64,000 nt of DNA from Paragonimus westermani (lineage: Eukaryota > Platyhelminthes > Trematoda > Plagiorchiida > Troglotrematidae). This document shows positions 27,519 to 39,859 of this stretch, in pieces. A program made the translations under genes and the position numbers. Below the pieces are notes generated by a model that was not told where the DNA came from, searched no databases, and worked only from the letters and a program-made list of their open reading frames with translations. Every line of letters begins with the position of its first letter. Position 1 is the first letter of the stretch. Where the stretch lies: positions 62,001-126,000 of the forward strand of contig QNGE01001303.1 in NCBI GenBank assembly GCA_008508345.1. The letters are read 5' to 3'.

Positions 27519-27548
27519 CTGAGGAAGGCCACCCGAGGTGGTTGAAAC
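27519..27548 (+). ncRNA. Hammerhead-ribozyme-like core (candidate)
   Basis: CTGAGGA fits the hammerhead box CUGANGA. After one bulged A, ggccacc pairs with ggtggtt over seven positions (two G-U), closed by a cga loop, and is followed directly by GAAAC. Such motifs are known in Penelope-like elements and fluke SINE-like repeats. Stems I and III and a cleavage site cannot be assigned confidently, though gtaat (27507-27511) and attac (27556-27560) could pair across it. Confidence 0.35.
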
Positions 27549-28613
27549 GTAGAGTATTACAACTTGCTCGAAACGTTGTGTTATTCCCAATCTGTTTATC
27601 AATTACCGAAGGTTACTTATCCACTGTATGACCTGGTCGAAAACCCTTTGAGGGCGACCATTGTGGTTGATGCTTGACAAACATGTGGTAGAAACTCAGA
27701 GAAGTGATTTCAATACTGGTTTCTTTTTAATTATAAAATATGGCAGCATAAGTAGTACATGTTTACCGGTCAGAACACGTCAGAAGCACCCGACGGGTTT
27801 CACGGTTGTTACCACTCATCAGGTGAACTTGGATTACACATGCACTACAGGAACGGAAGTTGACAGAAGTTGTAGACATTAAATCATTTGTTAGTTAATT
27901 TTGTCGTTTGTCTCAGACGTAATGAAACCCGTAGACCAGTGCTGATGTTAAGGCTACCAACTGAAACTATACAGAAACCCAGCTTGTCTCAAGCTCCTGG
28001 GTGATATAATCCTTTCACAATGTATGGTAGCTTCATAGGTTTCCAGACGATTCTTTTATAGGATAGTGCCAAAACTATACACATTATAGACAGATGTGAT
28101 GGTCTCCTTCACAGCACTATTCTAACGTAACTTTTACTCGTGTTCCCTTGTTGCATAACGTGCAGCTTCGCTTNCCGAAGCCCTGACTTTTCACAGTTGG
28201 GTCTCATCTAAATATTGGAAATGTGTATATGCACTGTGGACAACGTGTCATCAAAAGCAGACTGGCAATGTATGGCCGTCAAGGATGTGAACAAATGTCA
28301 GCCGTGCAAAATGGCGTTTGCTCAGATGGTTGCTTGCTTTCACATACCTTTTAATGAACGTTTGGCAGTGAAAAGCTTCACAGGCCAACCATCTTTTTTG
28401 TAGTCACGACTCCTAGAAATGGCCTCTGCAATCGGAATACTGTGCACACCTACCTATCTAATTCTTGCCCGTTTCGATATTGTAAAGTTTTGTCGGACAT
28501 TTCTCAATGATTGTTTCTTTACTCTCCGTTGGTTTTATACAAATAAGTGCGAGTACTTTCGGCACAACTTAAAGTATTTTTGCAATTCAAATGGCGCTTG
28601 TTTTCTTTGTCAG
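27549..28613. other. Upstream of first recognised exon; no feature except a SINE-end fragment
   Basis: A single N at 28174 is followed by ccgaagccctgac, identical to the 3' part of the tRNA-SINE at 63762-63772. The rest up to the acceptor at 28613 looks intronic. The exon carrying the first CH1 helix was looked for here and not found. Confidence 0.5.
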
Positions 28614-28712
28614 GCCAACGCTCGCGAAATCACCGACGTCTTAGACATCTTCCGGGACACAAAGAATTTCTATTATTTATGCAAACATTTGTTCGGGCAA
28701 AAGGTCATATCG
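28614..28712 (+). CDS. DMD: Dystrophin exon (equivalent of human exon 3): CH1 domain, helices around the DxxDG segment
   Basis: 33 codons, phase 0 at both ends, acceptor after a pyrimidine run ending tttgtcag, donor gtaagt. The peptide contains EITDVLDIFRDTKNFYYLCK followed by HLFGQK. This fits the CH-domain pattern of a buried hydrophobic helix, an Asp-containing turn, a Leu-rich helix and a final Gly-Gln-Lys. Human dystrophin exon 3 (93 nt, phase 0) covers the same segment and also ends at Gly-Gln-Lys-Leu. The usual DGR/DGxxL is changed here to RDTKNF, so the CH1 is divergent. The preceding exon, which should hold the KTFTKW-type first helix, was not located upstream. Confidence 0.8.
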
Positions 28713-28795
28713 GTAAGTCGTTGTTACACGAAGAAATTCGTCTTGGTGGTTCATTCCAAAGATTGGTGTGATGACGTTTGCTCAACCATTTTCAG

Positions 28796-28867
28796 ACGAA
28801 GGAACCTACCTCCGAAGACGCTTCCTATGTGGATCGAGCCTTGGCCATGCTGGAGCGCTTGTATGGG
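28796..28867 (+). CDS. DMD: Dystrophin exon (equivalent of human exon 4): CH1 domain, middle helix
   Basis: 24 codons after an 83-base intron, acceptor attttcag, donor gtaagc, phase 0 at both ends. The peptide ends YVDRALAMLERLYG, which lines up without gaps with the human exon 4 end (Asn-Val-Asn-Lys-Ala-Leu-Arg-Val-Leu-Gln...). Human exon 4 is 78 nt, this one 72. The pairing of two small phase-0 exons copies the vertebrate arrangement and supports both calls. The short intron contrasts with the 10.6 kb intron that follows. Confidence 0.78.
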
Positions 28868-31800
28868 GTAAGCTGATTTCTTCTTAGTCGAAGTGCTTTT
28901 GTGTCTGGCGGAGAAGAGATGCGTTTGTTTGCGAATTTCGACTAAACGGCCAGTTTTATTCAGCGTGCGAATTTTAACTATGGTCTTTAGCACCTTGTAT
29001 GATTCATCACATATTGTGCCCCAAACCCTGTCTCTCCCTCAGAAAACAATGGAAGATATTTGTATAATATAGTAAAGCTTTCCTGATGAAAGCAGGAAGT
29101 GTATTCTTAAAGAAGTCTAAATAAATGCAACTCAATCATTGAGGTGAACCACCTGAGTTTCCTGTAAAGAATACTTCTTTCAAGTTAATAAACAGACGCG
29201 TCAGAGTTCAGTGATGAGATGATGTGGAGAGTAAGCATAGAAAAACTCATTGTCAAAACTCCTTCTTACAGATGGACAAAATTAGACGTAGTATCCAATT
29301 CCCTTACTCATAATAATCCATAACGTTTATATACATACATGCAGTAAAGTTTACAGGTTACAGTCTAAGGTGTAATTCAAAGCTTTCACTTAGGAGAAGT
29401 TTGTGTGCTGGATTTAGATTGATGATCAGTTCCTCAACTCCTACAGTCAACCGGATTCGAGGATAACATAATTACTGTTGTTCAACTTCAACTTGTATGA
29501 TATCACCTCAGCAGCTTGATCTAGGGTTTACGATGGTGTGGAAGGTTGGTGGGGGGACGGGTTAAAATATCAGATTGGAGACAGTGATTGTGACTTCCAC
29601 TCCCGTCGAAAGTTTTGGAAGATGTAGACAAAGCAGATTTCTCCAATAAAATTAGGATCAAGCCACGTGTTCACTGCGCTATTGAAACAATCAGATTTCG
29701 AGGGATAGAGGAGAGAAATGTAAAGAGATGGGACATGTCCAGTGGCAAACAGCAGACAAAAGCGAGAACGAGAAGTGAATGAATGTCAGCAGAACAATTG
29801 TGTAAATTAAGGCAGTTGTCATCCAGACGATAATTAGACTTGCCCAGTGGTCGCATTGACAAGATCTAGTCGGTCGTGTACAGCCCGACCGGTTAAGAGG
29901 GACAACTGGGTGGGATCTGAAAGCTGAGTGCTGTCAGAGATTACTGAGTCTGAGCGATGTAGATGAACGGGTCAAGCGGAGTCAGTTAAACGAATTCAAA
30001 TAGGATTGTGGGTGATGAACATTTCATGAGTGTTACGGAAAACCGTGCCGTGACTGCTGAAGTTAGTTACCAAGTTAAGGACATATTTTAAGCCAGGATG
30101 CCTAGACACTAGATTTTCAAGACTTGAGAAACACGACTGTTGGAAGATGGTGGTTACCTTGATTGGTACACAAGGAATGCCAACAGATTATAACTGGTAC
30201 CAGTTTTACTTAGTATGCACTGTACAGGAGGCACGTGTGCATGTTACCGTAAAAAGCTGGAAGCGGAGTTGTGTGAAAAACCACGCACTTCCTGTTCGCC
30301 ACGTGGGACAGTACTGCATTTTTTGCAAGCTTACAAGCAGCGTGGAAACAATTACCTCTCCAAAAGCCTACTTATTTGGCGTTGCAATTAGTAAAGAGAC
30401 AAACCAAATGTTAGCCATTGATGTATAGGCTATATATGTTTCGAATCCCGAAGGTCTATCAAAGTGAATGGTAGTATCTAGTCCTTCCGCTCATGACAAA
30501 CAATCTACAATAGTGATTTATTGTGGTAAACAATATTCTAGCTCTTAGACAAAGTATCACTGATGAGTAAGGTTCGTTTACGCTACTTCACACTTCTGAA
30601 AAAGTGTGTTGACGCCAATGTTGATAGTGTGTGCACGCGCTCACGCGTGCTGGCACGCTAGCATTGGATTCAGTGGCCATTCTAATCGATTACTGAGCGG
30701 TGGACCAGGGTGAGTCACGCATGCGTGGCTGTCATCTGTGCCGCCAATGCTTTTCGCACCAGACCTGAAGCTGTGTGTGCATGCTACCTCAACAACAGAC
30801 ACCTTTTGTTTGCTCGGCTTTCAGGTCACAGTAGTCCCTGATCGACTACGTTAAACTGCACGTTCCGTCACACCGGCTACTATCATATTTAATAACTAGG
30901 TGGTACTGCGTTGTCATTTAAGCGAACTGAACAAATTCATTAACAAATTAGAGAAGTTCTGGCTAAACCGTAGTATTTAAGTGGTACATTGTCAATTTCT
31001 AAGACAAGAGAAAGTCGTGATGAGTAGTTTGGTTTTTCATGCAGAACATGTACAAGATTAAACCGTGGTCTTTGAATTACACAGATTTGAACCGCTCGAA
31101 CAAACAATCCTCCAGTAAAACGATCTTATGCACTTCTTGGTCAAGCTAAATTCAGAGTGAAAGGCATTAGAAAGAATTTCGTTTGCAGACCTCTCATAGA
31201 CATCCTACCAAAAGATGATCGTTGAATACCGTTAAATACAGAAAACAAAGTGATTGGTCTTTCAGTGAAATTTCCAATTCCTAATAAAGGAGTCCATAAA
31301 ACTACGAGTGAGCAGATCACCTAACGCGGAAGTACACAAGTGTACACTCATCGTAAAACCAGTGTCCGGAGAGTTCACTGTGTTTCTAGCTGCTTCCAAT
31401 GAAAACACACACGTTTTAATTTACCAAGCCTAGAAGGAATATGCTTAGGCCGTATCACGCACGAAAATAGCGAACTTTTTACACAATCACAATAGGGTAC
31501 TCGGGTTTTGATTATGTGAAAAGTGCGACAGTTAAAAATAAAAATCCGTGGGCCAATGTTTCTTGGAGAATAAAAGTGCTACACTTTGATATTCATCAAG
31601 GTGGAAAGGGATTCATGGACAAGTGAGACAGTGGTCAGCTGTCTTGACATCAGTGGATCTTATCAGCACTCCATTGGCCAGGTAATGGAAACTGTGATCG
31701 GTAAGCGTCAGGCAGTAGATCAGACGCTTATACATTAGACTACGGGGTCGCGGTCACGTGGGTTGCAGGAGGGCTGTTGTGTCTGCATTTCCTACAGGCT

Positions 31801-32948
31801 GAGATTGGTCAGCCTTTTACAGTTGGACTGCAAACGAAGAAGCGTCAACCACGGTCTCAGAAGGGGTAAAAAGCCACTCGCAACTCCTTTTGGAGCCGTT
31901 ATTGGTGTTTGGTTATTTGTGGCTCAACCGGAAACGTTTGATTGATTTCGGTCTACGAGAAGAAGGAGGGGAACAATCAAGGAAAGTAACTGTTCAAAAC
32001 AATTGGCGAACTACTGTTACATTCTGAGGGACGTGATATGCCTCCAAAAGCACCATCATCTGCCTATGATATTGGTTATGAACCTTCTTGAGAAAGCCGG
32101 TCAGAAGTGTAAAATGGACAGAAAGGATAGCAACTTGTACTACTCTGGTACTGTTTACTATCAACATGGATGCTTACTGTTCACGGTGCTTTGTGAACTA
32201 TTCGTAAGGTGGAATAAAACTCCTTTCTGGTTTAAAAAGTAGATGTTGAGATGTGTATACCATTTGCAACCGTAAGTGGTTCAACACATTTCCTAGGACA
32301 GTATCCTTTAGCTAGTTTGTAAAAACTCTGTTCGGTAGCGATTGTATGTCGGAAAAGTGGAATAAAAATGAGGGAAGAAAAAGCAAAAGACAGTGTGACC
32401 TTTCAAGTTTGCTCTAGGTTTGACTACTAACCAACTGTGTGAATGTCGAAGTGGACGTGATCTTCCGTTCAACATGTCAGCTGACCGCCTTGTTGATTAA
32501 TGCTAATGCCCTGCTGACGCAGTGTCTGTTCATGGTGAACTGTCAGTTGAACAAGTTCCACTGTACATTTTAGAATTATCCCACGTCCACGTTGACCTCA
32601 TGACTTGATGTACCAACGCTTCCGACGGGGTCGAAGGCGGAGTAGGCAGCAGTAGGGCTTGTCTGTGGTGTCATCATCAGGCAAAATAAAATACATATAT
32701 GATTGTGTTGGATCAGGCTGATCCACGGTTTCCTGTTGGGCCGGTCAGCGTGTTACAATCGGTTATGTGAGAGTGTAGAGAGAGACGTACGACCACATAT
32801 GGAATGCTCATTCTGTTCGGTTAAATCACCTTTGTGTCTTGCTACGGTCAACAATACCGAAAAAAGGGTAATGTTAGTTGATGACGTCAGTCAAAATGAG
32901 GAATTAAAATAACTTCTCTGATTAAAACTTGGGAAGAAATTCTAATTA

Positions 32949-33226
32949 TGGGATTATCCATTGGAGTCAACGGGACAGTTACTTTGTCTTCCCTTGGGAC
33001 GACTAAGCAGGCTAAACGTTACTCAAAAGCGAATGTGGCTGAGCGTCTGCATATGACAGCTCAATCGTGACCAATTTGAGATCGATGTCACGTTGGTTTG
33101 CATGGTTACTTATTGAAAGTGTGATCAGAATTCATATCCCGGACTTGGCAATAATATGAAGTATTGACGAGGTCTAACAAGAACGAAACTCGAGTTTGTT
33201 GCCCTTTTTCGCAGGGGACTGACCAG
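32949..33226 (+). repeat. Diverged TIR/SINE family copy
   Basis: Runs in the promoter-like orientation: ggagtcaacgggacagtt, tttgtcttcccttgggacga, a degraded tRNA-like region, tatcccggacttggcaa, aacgaaactcgagt. Most tRNA-like positions are mutated. Intronic. Confidence 0.65.
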
Positions 33227-35845
33227 AAATTTATAAAACATCTGGCTACCTGTTACAGCCACATGTAAGCTGACATACGGAATGGCTATAAATCATGTCG
33301 GTCAAACCATGTGAGCATGTCTAGAGAGAATACATTGTAGTTGTCCTATTAGTTCCAATGGATAACTTAACGATTACGGTTTCTCTTCAAGCCAATCTCA
33401 TGGATTGCATTAGACTTGCTGAAATGTGTTTTATTTACTGAGAAGCACTGTGAGATTTTGGTTGGTATAAAGTGTACAACATTCACAAGTGTAAACAACC
33501 TTCCTAATCCCATTGACTTTTCAATCAACTTCCTTCAAGAAGGATTACTAAAGTGGACATTTGCTCGTGTTAGTGCTTTTCAGTAGTGCACAACGTTATC
33601 GCGACCGAATTACAATACAAACTCACAGCCGTATCTAATTGAGTGGGTTAATTCACTTTTCTATTTGTACGTCATGCAGCTAACGCTGCGTTGTTTTTTT
33701 ACACTGATTCCAAAAGATTCGTCATGTTTTTGATGACAACCAAAGTGAATTTGGTTGCCTTCGACAGAGTAACTGAACTATACGAACATTATGGCGTGTC
33801 CATTACTCCTCGTCCTAATCAGACCGGCAAGATAGATGTGTCTGAATGTAACCAAAAAGGTTTTTAGATTTCTCATGTGTATCTTTGGAAATCACTCATG
33901 TACCTTGACATTCAGATCGTGGAAAACGTATTGCTTCTGGTCAACCAATCCACTCTCAGTTGTATCACTTCTCCAGTTTTATTAATGTCCTCTGTTCTCT
34001 TAAAACTATTTAATGAGTGTGTTTGGTTAATGAACAAGCTGTAACGAATCTTGCCCTACCGCTCTTACTTTCAAAATCAAGGCTTTGTCCGGGGGTGGAA
34101 TCGTCCTCTCTAAAGCATTGTCCATATCAACCCCACTTCATGTCTCAGCTGTACTCACAATTCCCGACGGGACAAGTGATTTATCTGAATGTTTCAGCCC
34201 GAAGGTCAATAAGATGTGTCAATTAGTGCACATTGCTTACAATCAACGTTATGCATGGTTTATTTTGCGTGGGCACAGCATCAAGTCAACCGAAGAATTG
34301 TGGGACAGGAACGATGAACTGTGACGGGTAAAGAAAATGCATATTTACAGGGTTCACAGAGTTTATTCGGATACACGTCAAGTGTTGTCCGCAATTCACC
34401 ACTTTTGTATAGTTCAGAATATAGCTTTAAATGACGTAAGAGACAGATCCTCTCATAGAAGTAGTCAACTGAAGTCATTGTCAGCGGAGGACAACCTAGA
34501 ATAGCTGCAGGAAGATCAGCTAAGTGATGCCGCGTAGTTGGGACTTTGGATTTCGAGGTATAGAGTAGGTAAAATAAACACAGTGCCCTCTCCGTGAGGG
34601 AAGTCAAATCAGTGTACAGTCATGGTGGCATTTAGGTACAGAGAGTAGTCTCTATTGTGTTTTATTCTGTTATAGGAGCTCCACTGGTCAGTTAGGCGAA
34701 ACATGTCTTCTTGATAGGGCTTTGTACTGTGGAACTGCGATGTAGTGTATATGTGTAGAGCAAAATACCCATTTTTATGACGACAACCGCGTTTTTGCCT
34801 TAGTTCCCCACTTGTTCTGTCACTGCGTAAGGGAATTCAATGTTTTTCATATCGTGTTTTTTGTGCTCATCTACTTTAGATAACCATCTTCATGACAAAT
34901 TTTAGCAGATATTTCTGTTCATCATATTCAGCATCCTGTACGCATCTTTCATTTCTGCAGTGCAGAACTGTTAAACTGTGTGTGCGTGCGAATGCTATTT
35001 TAATGTGATACATATTTTTAATGGGCCATCAGGAAAAGACAGCGGCAATACATAATGAGTGCAAACCGTTTGCTGTCATCTTTGTTGTGTTTTATGTAGT
35101 TTGAACGATCGTATTTACAAAACATCTTACTGTACTGACGGATTTATGGTGTGCAGGACCGATCGATGTACTCACGAGCATCACATGAAGCTGTGTGCAT
35201 GTAGGAACGGATTGCACATAGTTCGCCAAAACTGTTAACAGCCTCGCTATTCAAGTGGGGCTGAGTAAAAAGTTGTATGTATCGAAATGATGAACATTCG
35301 ATACGAGTGTACAACTATAACACCAAATCAGCTGTTAATCTGGTGAGAACTTTCGTCAGCGTAATTCATCAAACGTCAATTTGTAAACATGTGGTGGTAA
35401 TCGAGCGGATTATTATAACAAGTTGTACTTAGAAATAACAGTTTGTGGAAAACATAGAATGAACTGGAACAGAGCAACAGAAGAGAAGAATTGGAAGACA
35501 AAAATGAATTTACTATCGACAAGTTTTTAGCAGGCGTTTGATAGCTCAGAGACAACATGATTTGTCAGTACTGTCTAAGGAACACTGTTTTAAAGTATTT
35601 TTGAATCATCCCAAACGTGTACTGTCGGGAAAAGTATGTACAAAACTACGAGGGAACAGTGCATAGACAGCATAAAAGAAAGCACTGAGTAATGAAATCA
35701 CACATCACTACGACATAACGCTGTGATTTGAAAAGAAATCTAGATATTCCGTAAAGGAAAACCTTAGAATAATTTCCTCGTTAATGGTAGGTAACTATTG
35801 ATAACGTCGGTCCACAAGGAGTAGAATGAAATTCTGACGTTCTAT

Positions 35846-35870
35846 GCTGATGATGATCGTCATCATCATC
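35846..35870. repeat. Near-palindromic GAT/ATC tract
   Basis: tgatgatgatcgtcatcatc is almost self-complementary over about 20 bases, embedded in a trinucleotide-like context. Intronic. Confidence 0.5.
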
Positions 35871-38800
35871 TTCATTATCAGCGTTACCGGGAGGAGAGGG
35901 GACCTAACTTCTGAAATAACTATCTATATTCAAGTATTTAGCATCAATTTTCTCGGACCATGGAAGGAAACAACTGAGTAGTTGGTGAGTTCTTGACATC
36001 ATGAACAAGACGGCTTTCATTGCCGCGCTTCACTAAGTGTACTCACTCCACAGATAACTCAGTCAAACAACGATAAATTTCACGCCACTGAACTTGATTA
36101 GCCGCCATATCACTGAAAGCCTTCAGCAACCTACTTTTTGAGTCACGATGGTCTTAGCCAGAGTTTAACCCGACGCCAGATTATCGCTTGTTCACTTCGG
36201 ACTTTACGCCACTCCGTTACAGCATTGGCAAAGTCGTTGGTGTGGCAGACGAACAGCTGGCATCCTTCGGACCTAGACTATCCGTTTAAGTTTGTAAATC
36301 ATGACATCTAGAAATACTTAGGGCTGTAGGATGTTAAAACATATATGTATCAAATTTGAAAGCGTGTACGCGACTGATCAAGGAAGACCTATTACTCAGT
36401 TATTAACCGTCAAACACCATGTCAACAGCTTATTCACATGCAAACGAGTCAGACAAGAAAGGCCTGATCATTAACATAAAGAAGAGCGATCCTGATTTAA
36501 TTTTTACGATAGGAGCTCGTTTTCCATTCGACCGAGTATATTGCTTTCTCTCAGAAACTGGTTGTGACTGGCTAAGATATGGGAAGGTTCAACATCAATG
36601 CCAAAATTAATTCTGTTCTGACAATCTAAAGTAGACGATAACACAAAAACTACAACTTTATGACTATAAGCTTTTTCTCTGCAGATGCGAAACTGTACAC
36701 GAGTGAAGCATGCTCCTGTGTAGTTAAATTAGACAGCTTCCTTTGGCTTAACCATGGGGTCACGCAACCCAGTGTTTCATTCCCGGACACTTTTATAGGC
36801 ATGAACCAGCAAACAGTCCGCCAGAGTTTTGGAATATTTTCCTCCAATATCAAACTTATGCTGACGCTTTTGCAGCAATCAGAAAGTGTACTAGTGACAG
36901 CACAATCGTTCATCAGATCACCAAAAAAGTCTTTAAAAGTTCAGTCCGCTTAGTTTGTCTCGTTCATCTTCAATTGCGTTGGTTGCTTAATTTATGTTAA
37001 GTTCTCGGTCGGTGCACATATAGCCGGTGTCCGTGTCAGACACGACGTGTCGCACCCAGAACAGCCATTTCAACGTTGTCCATTAGATGCCGGTCTACTC
37101 CATCATAACAGTTTGTATTTTTCTGTCCATGACAATCACAAAATCCTTATCATGAGTACTTCCCAAATGACAAGAAGATTCACCGAGTCGGCACTGATTT
37201 ACTGTGCAAGCTATGAGTAAATTCCAAATTAAATCAGTTTCTTGGAGACTAAACACATGGAGACCTGGGTCAACTAGGTACTCAACTGGATGTCGGTAAC
37301 ATCTTCAATCTCGGTGTGGTTGGAGAATTAAATTTATGGGAAGTCCAACGCTTGATTTGCCCACTTGGTAAACGTCAACTTATTTTCTACCCACTTTCTG
37401 TGGTTTGCGCCTCTAAACGTCCTTGAAACAGTGTCTCAGTTGGCTTATTGTACCACGAATAAGGACAATTTCCCTCTAGGTGATGCATGCCCCTCGTGTG
37501 ACGCACAGTTTCCAAATCAATGACTGACCCTCCTGTTCTGCTGCGCATAGGTCTGACTCAATTTTACATGATGAATACAGAAACTTACAACCTTTATACC
37601 CACAATACTGCGACAGCAGTGGCTGCTTGTGGGGAAGGTTAGTATCAACACCAGTGGCAGAGGTCTAGCATTTCCCAACGAGGCAAACGATGTGAAATCC
37701 GACAATGGAATCGTTCACCATGTTGTCAGTTGTATTAATGCAAGAATAACCAAATGTGAGTACAAGCGTACTTGTTTCACCTGTATCACACCGAATAGTA
37801 CAGTCACATAAACGTGTTTAGTTCTACGTCTTACAATATTTAAGTGTGTTAGTAAGTAAAAGACGGTGTAGTATCAGGTGGAAGCTTCAGCTTCCCAATA
37901 GGTATTTGCATGCATTTCAAGGCACATCAAGCATACATTTTTTTCAACATATTGTCGAAACTACTCCATGATTTTACGCTAACTTAATAATGTGCATCTT
38001 ACACGACTAATGCTCTAATGATTCTTTAATTCTGAGAAGCCTACACATTTTAAAGAAGCTGTTAACTCATAGCATAGGTTTCTTCCAAAGAATTATACCG
38101 TTAACTTAACATTTGCGTTGGTTGGCGGTTGGTATCAATTGTTTGCTCAATTTATCGGAAGACTACAACTTTGAAACGACCAGTAAAGTCATATTAAGTT
38201 AGGAAACCTTTAGCTGTCCCGGTAAGATAGCTAACTGACGGACGGTTGCATAACTTCGATTGATATATTGGTAGTGTTGGTGTTGGCAGGACAATGATGC
38301 ATTCTGCATTGCTTCAAAACTTTGCTTCCGCTAAACCACATCACAGATTAAGGAAGTGTTTAGTAAGTGTTCGTTCGGTCAACGTAAATGACGTTTTGAT
38401 GAGTGCAATACCACGCCTAATGACGAATTCATCGTTGCAACACACGCTCTTCCAAACCTATTCCGGAATATGAAAATACCCGTTGGTGAACTTCGGGAAT
38501 GCTTCTGGTGTTTGTTTAAATATGTTATTGGCCTTTGTTTAAATCTAACGTTAGGCTTTCCTCTCCCTATCAAGCCTCAGTGGTGTGAGTAGCTGAAGGC
38601 TGCCATTATTCGTAAATGCGCTTTCTACCAAATCGTTCTCCCGTTCAGTTGTTGATTTTACCCCGGCCACCGGTGTGCGATTTCAGATGCGATTGGCTCT
38701 TTACACCTACAGAAAGTATCGGCATTGAGATCTTTAGTATTTTCGGCACAATGAATCCATAAAATCCCGGATGAGTTACAGATACTTCATTCCAACAATT

Positions 38801-39485
38801 GGTAGGGGGGAAACATCAGAAAACAACTATCGTATAATCGTACAAGCACCAATGATCATCAGCATTACATATGTTTTTGCAAAAGCGTGATGTCTAGTGC
38901 AAACAGAACTATAACTAATGTACGTTCACTTTATTAACCCAAAACTAATTTCCAAAATGTATTATTTGCTACTCAGCTACTCCGCATACATTTCACTACA
39001 AACCCTAAAATTTAAAACTTTATCCAGAGCCAAAATAAAGTCATAATTAAACTTCAATGTTTACTTTTGATACAAAGTTCACTTTAACAAATGCGTAGGT
39101 GGAAACTGTTCTATTATTTGCTGGTTTCTGGTGAAGAATGGAAAAACTTGTGTGAACAAGATGATCCTCCCAAAAGCGATGTACTGTGTTTGGCGTAAAT
39201 CAGCGAACTAAGTGCTATTTGCGAGTTTGTCCGGAACTTTAAGTACCGGACACTCGTAGAAAAAAGGAATCACTAACGTGCTTGTTTCCTACCATTACAT
39301 CAGCTGTGTAATCAAACAATGTCTTCCCTTACTTAGTCAAATAACTAAAATAATTGACTCCAGTGGAAGAAATGAGATTCACCTGAGGTCTGTCAAATGT
39401 GCATCGCGACAAGTTTTCCGATCGTTTTGGCTCATCACATGAATTAATAGCTTCAATTTTTTTCTGTAACTCCCTATCATCCAAG

Positions 39486-39859
39486 CACGAAATCGCATCG
39501 GCCATGCAAGCCGCCATCACTGAGATCAGTTCCAAACAAGCCTGGAATTCGGAAGCCCAATTACGAGACACCGGTGCTGACCCAAACCGAGCAGTTTATC
39601 ACAATCTACTTCTGCTGGGATTAGACACCATCTGGATATTCATTGTGACTGTGCGAGCTGGCACGGGTCCGCCTTCCAATCTCGTAGGGTCAATTAGTTC
39701 GTCCGGATCGACCATCACACGGCGAAGTCTGAGTGGTGCACAATCGAGCAGTCAGTCACATTCGGTCAACTTGACCTCCACACGCACCCCGTGTGTAGAT
39801 CGATGGTTGCTCACACAGGATGAGCGTCTGATGGCCTGGTGTGTTGCGGTGACGGAAGG
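39486..39859 (+). CDS. DMD: Dystrophin exon: end of CH1, extended Ser-rich linker, start of CH2
   Basis: About 125 codons, phase 0 start, ending with two bases of a Gly codon before donor gtgagt. NLLLLGLDTIWIFIV is the last CH1 helix (compare the conserved L-x-LGL-x-W-x-I-I motif). RLMAWCVAVTEG begins CH2 (compare LLxWxxxxTxxY). Between them lie roughly 50 residues rich in Ser, Thr and Gly. In human dystrophin this region is split over exons 5 and 6 and the CH1-CH2 linker is much shorter, so an intron is absent here and the linker is expanded. About 20 extra residues also precede the last CH1 helix. The start at 39486 has the best pyrimidine tract; 39525 is an in-phase alternative that would shorten this insert. 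An 80-residue open frame on the opposite strand overlaps but does not explain the CH motifs. Confidence 0.78.

Larger units (their letters stand above)
28868..39485 (+). other. Large intron in the CH1-coding region (about 10.6 kb)
   Basis: Runs from donor gtaagc to the acceptor at 39484-39485, preceded by a long T-rich tract. It contains one diverged SINE-like copy (32949-33226) and otherwise only short open frames with no recognisable protein similarity. I see no further CH1-like exon inside, and the phase-0 ends of the flanking exons do not require one. Confidence 0.6.

Noticed and set aside
28547..28771. Alternative + strand frame over the 28614 exon
   Set aside because: Only the other frame gives the CH1 pattern and the same phase 0 at both splice sites.
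39329..39571. 80-codon minus-strand open frame overlapping the CH1/CH2 linker exon
   Set aside because: It shows no domain, while the + strand carries the last CH1 helix and the CH2 start with matching splice phases.
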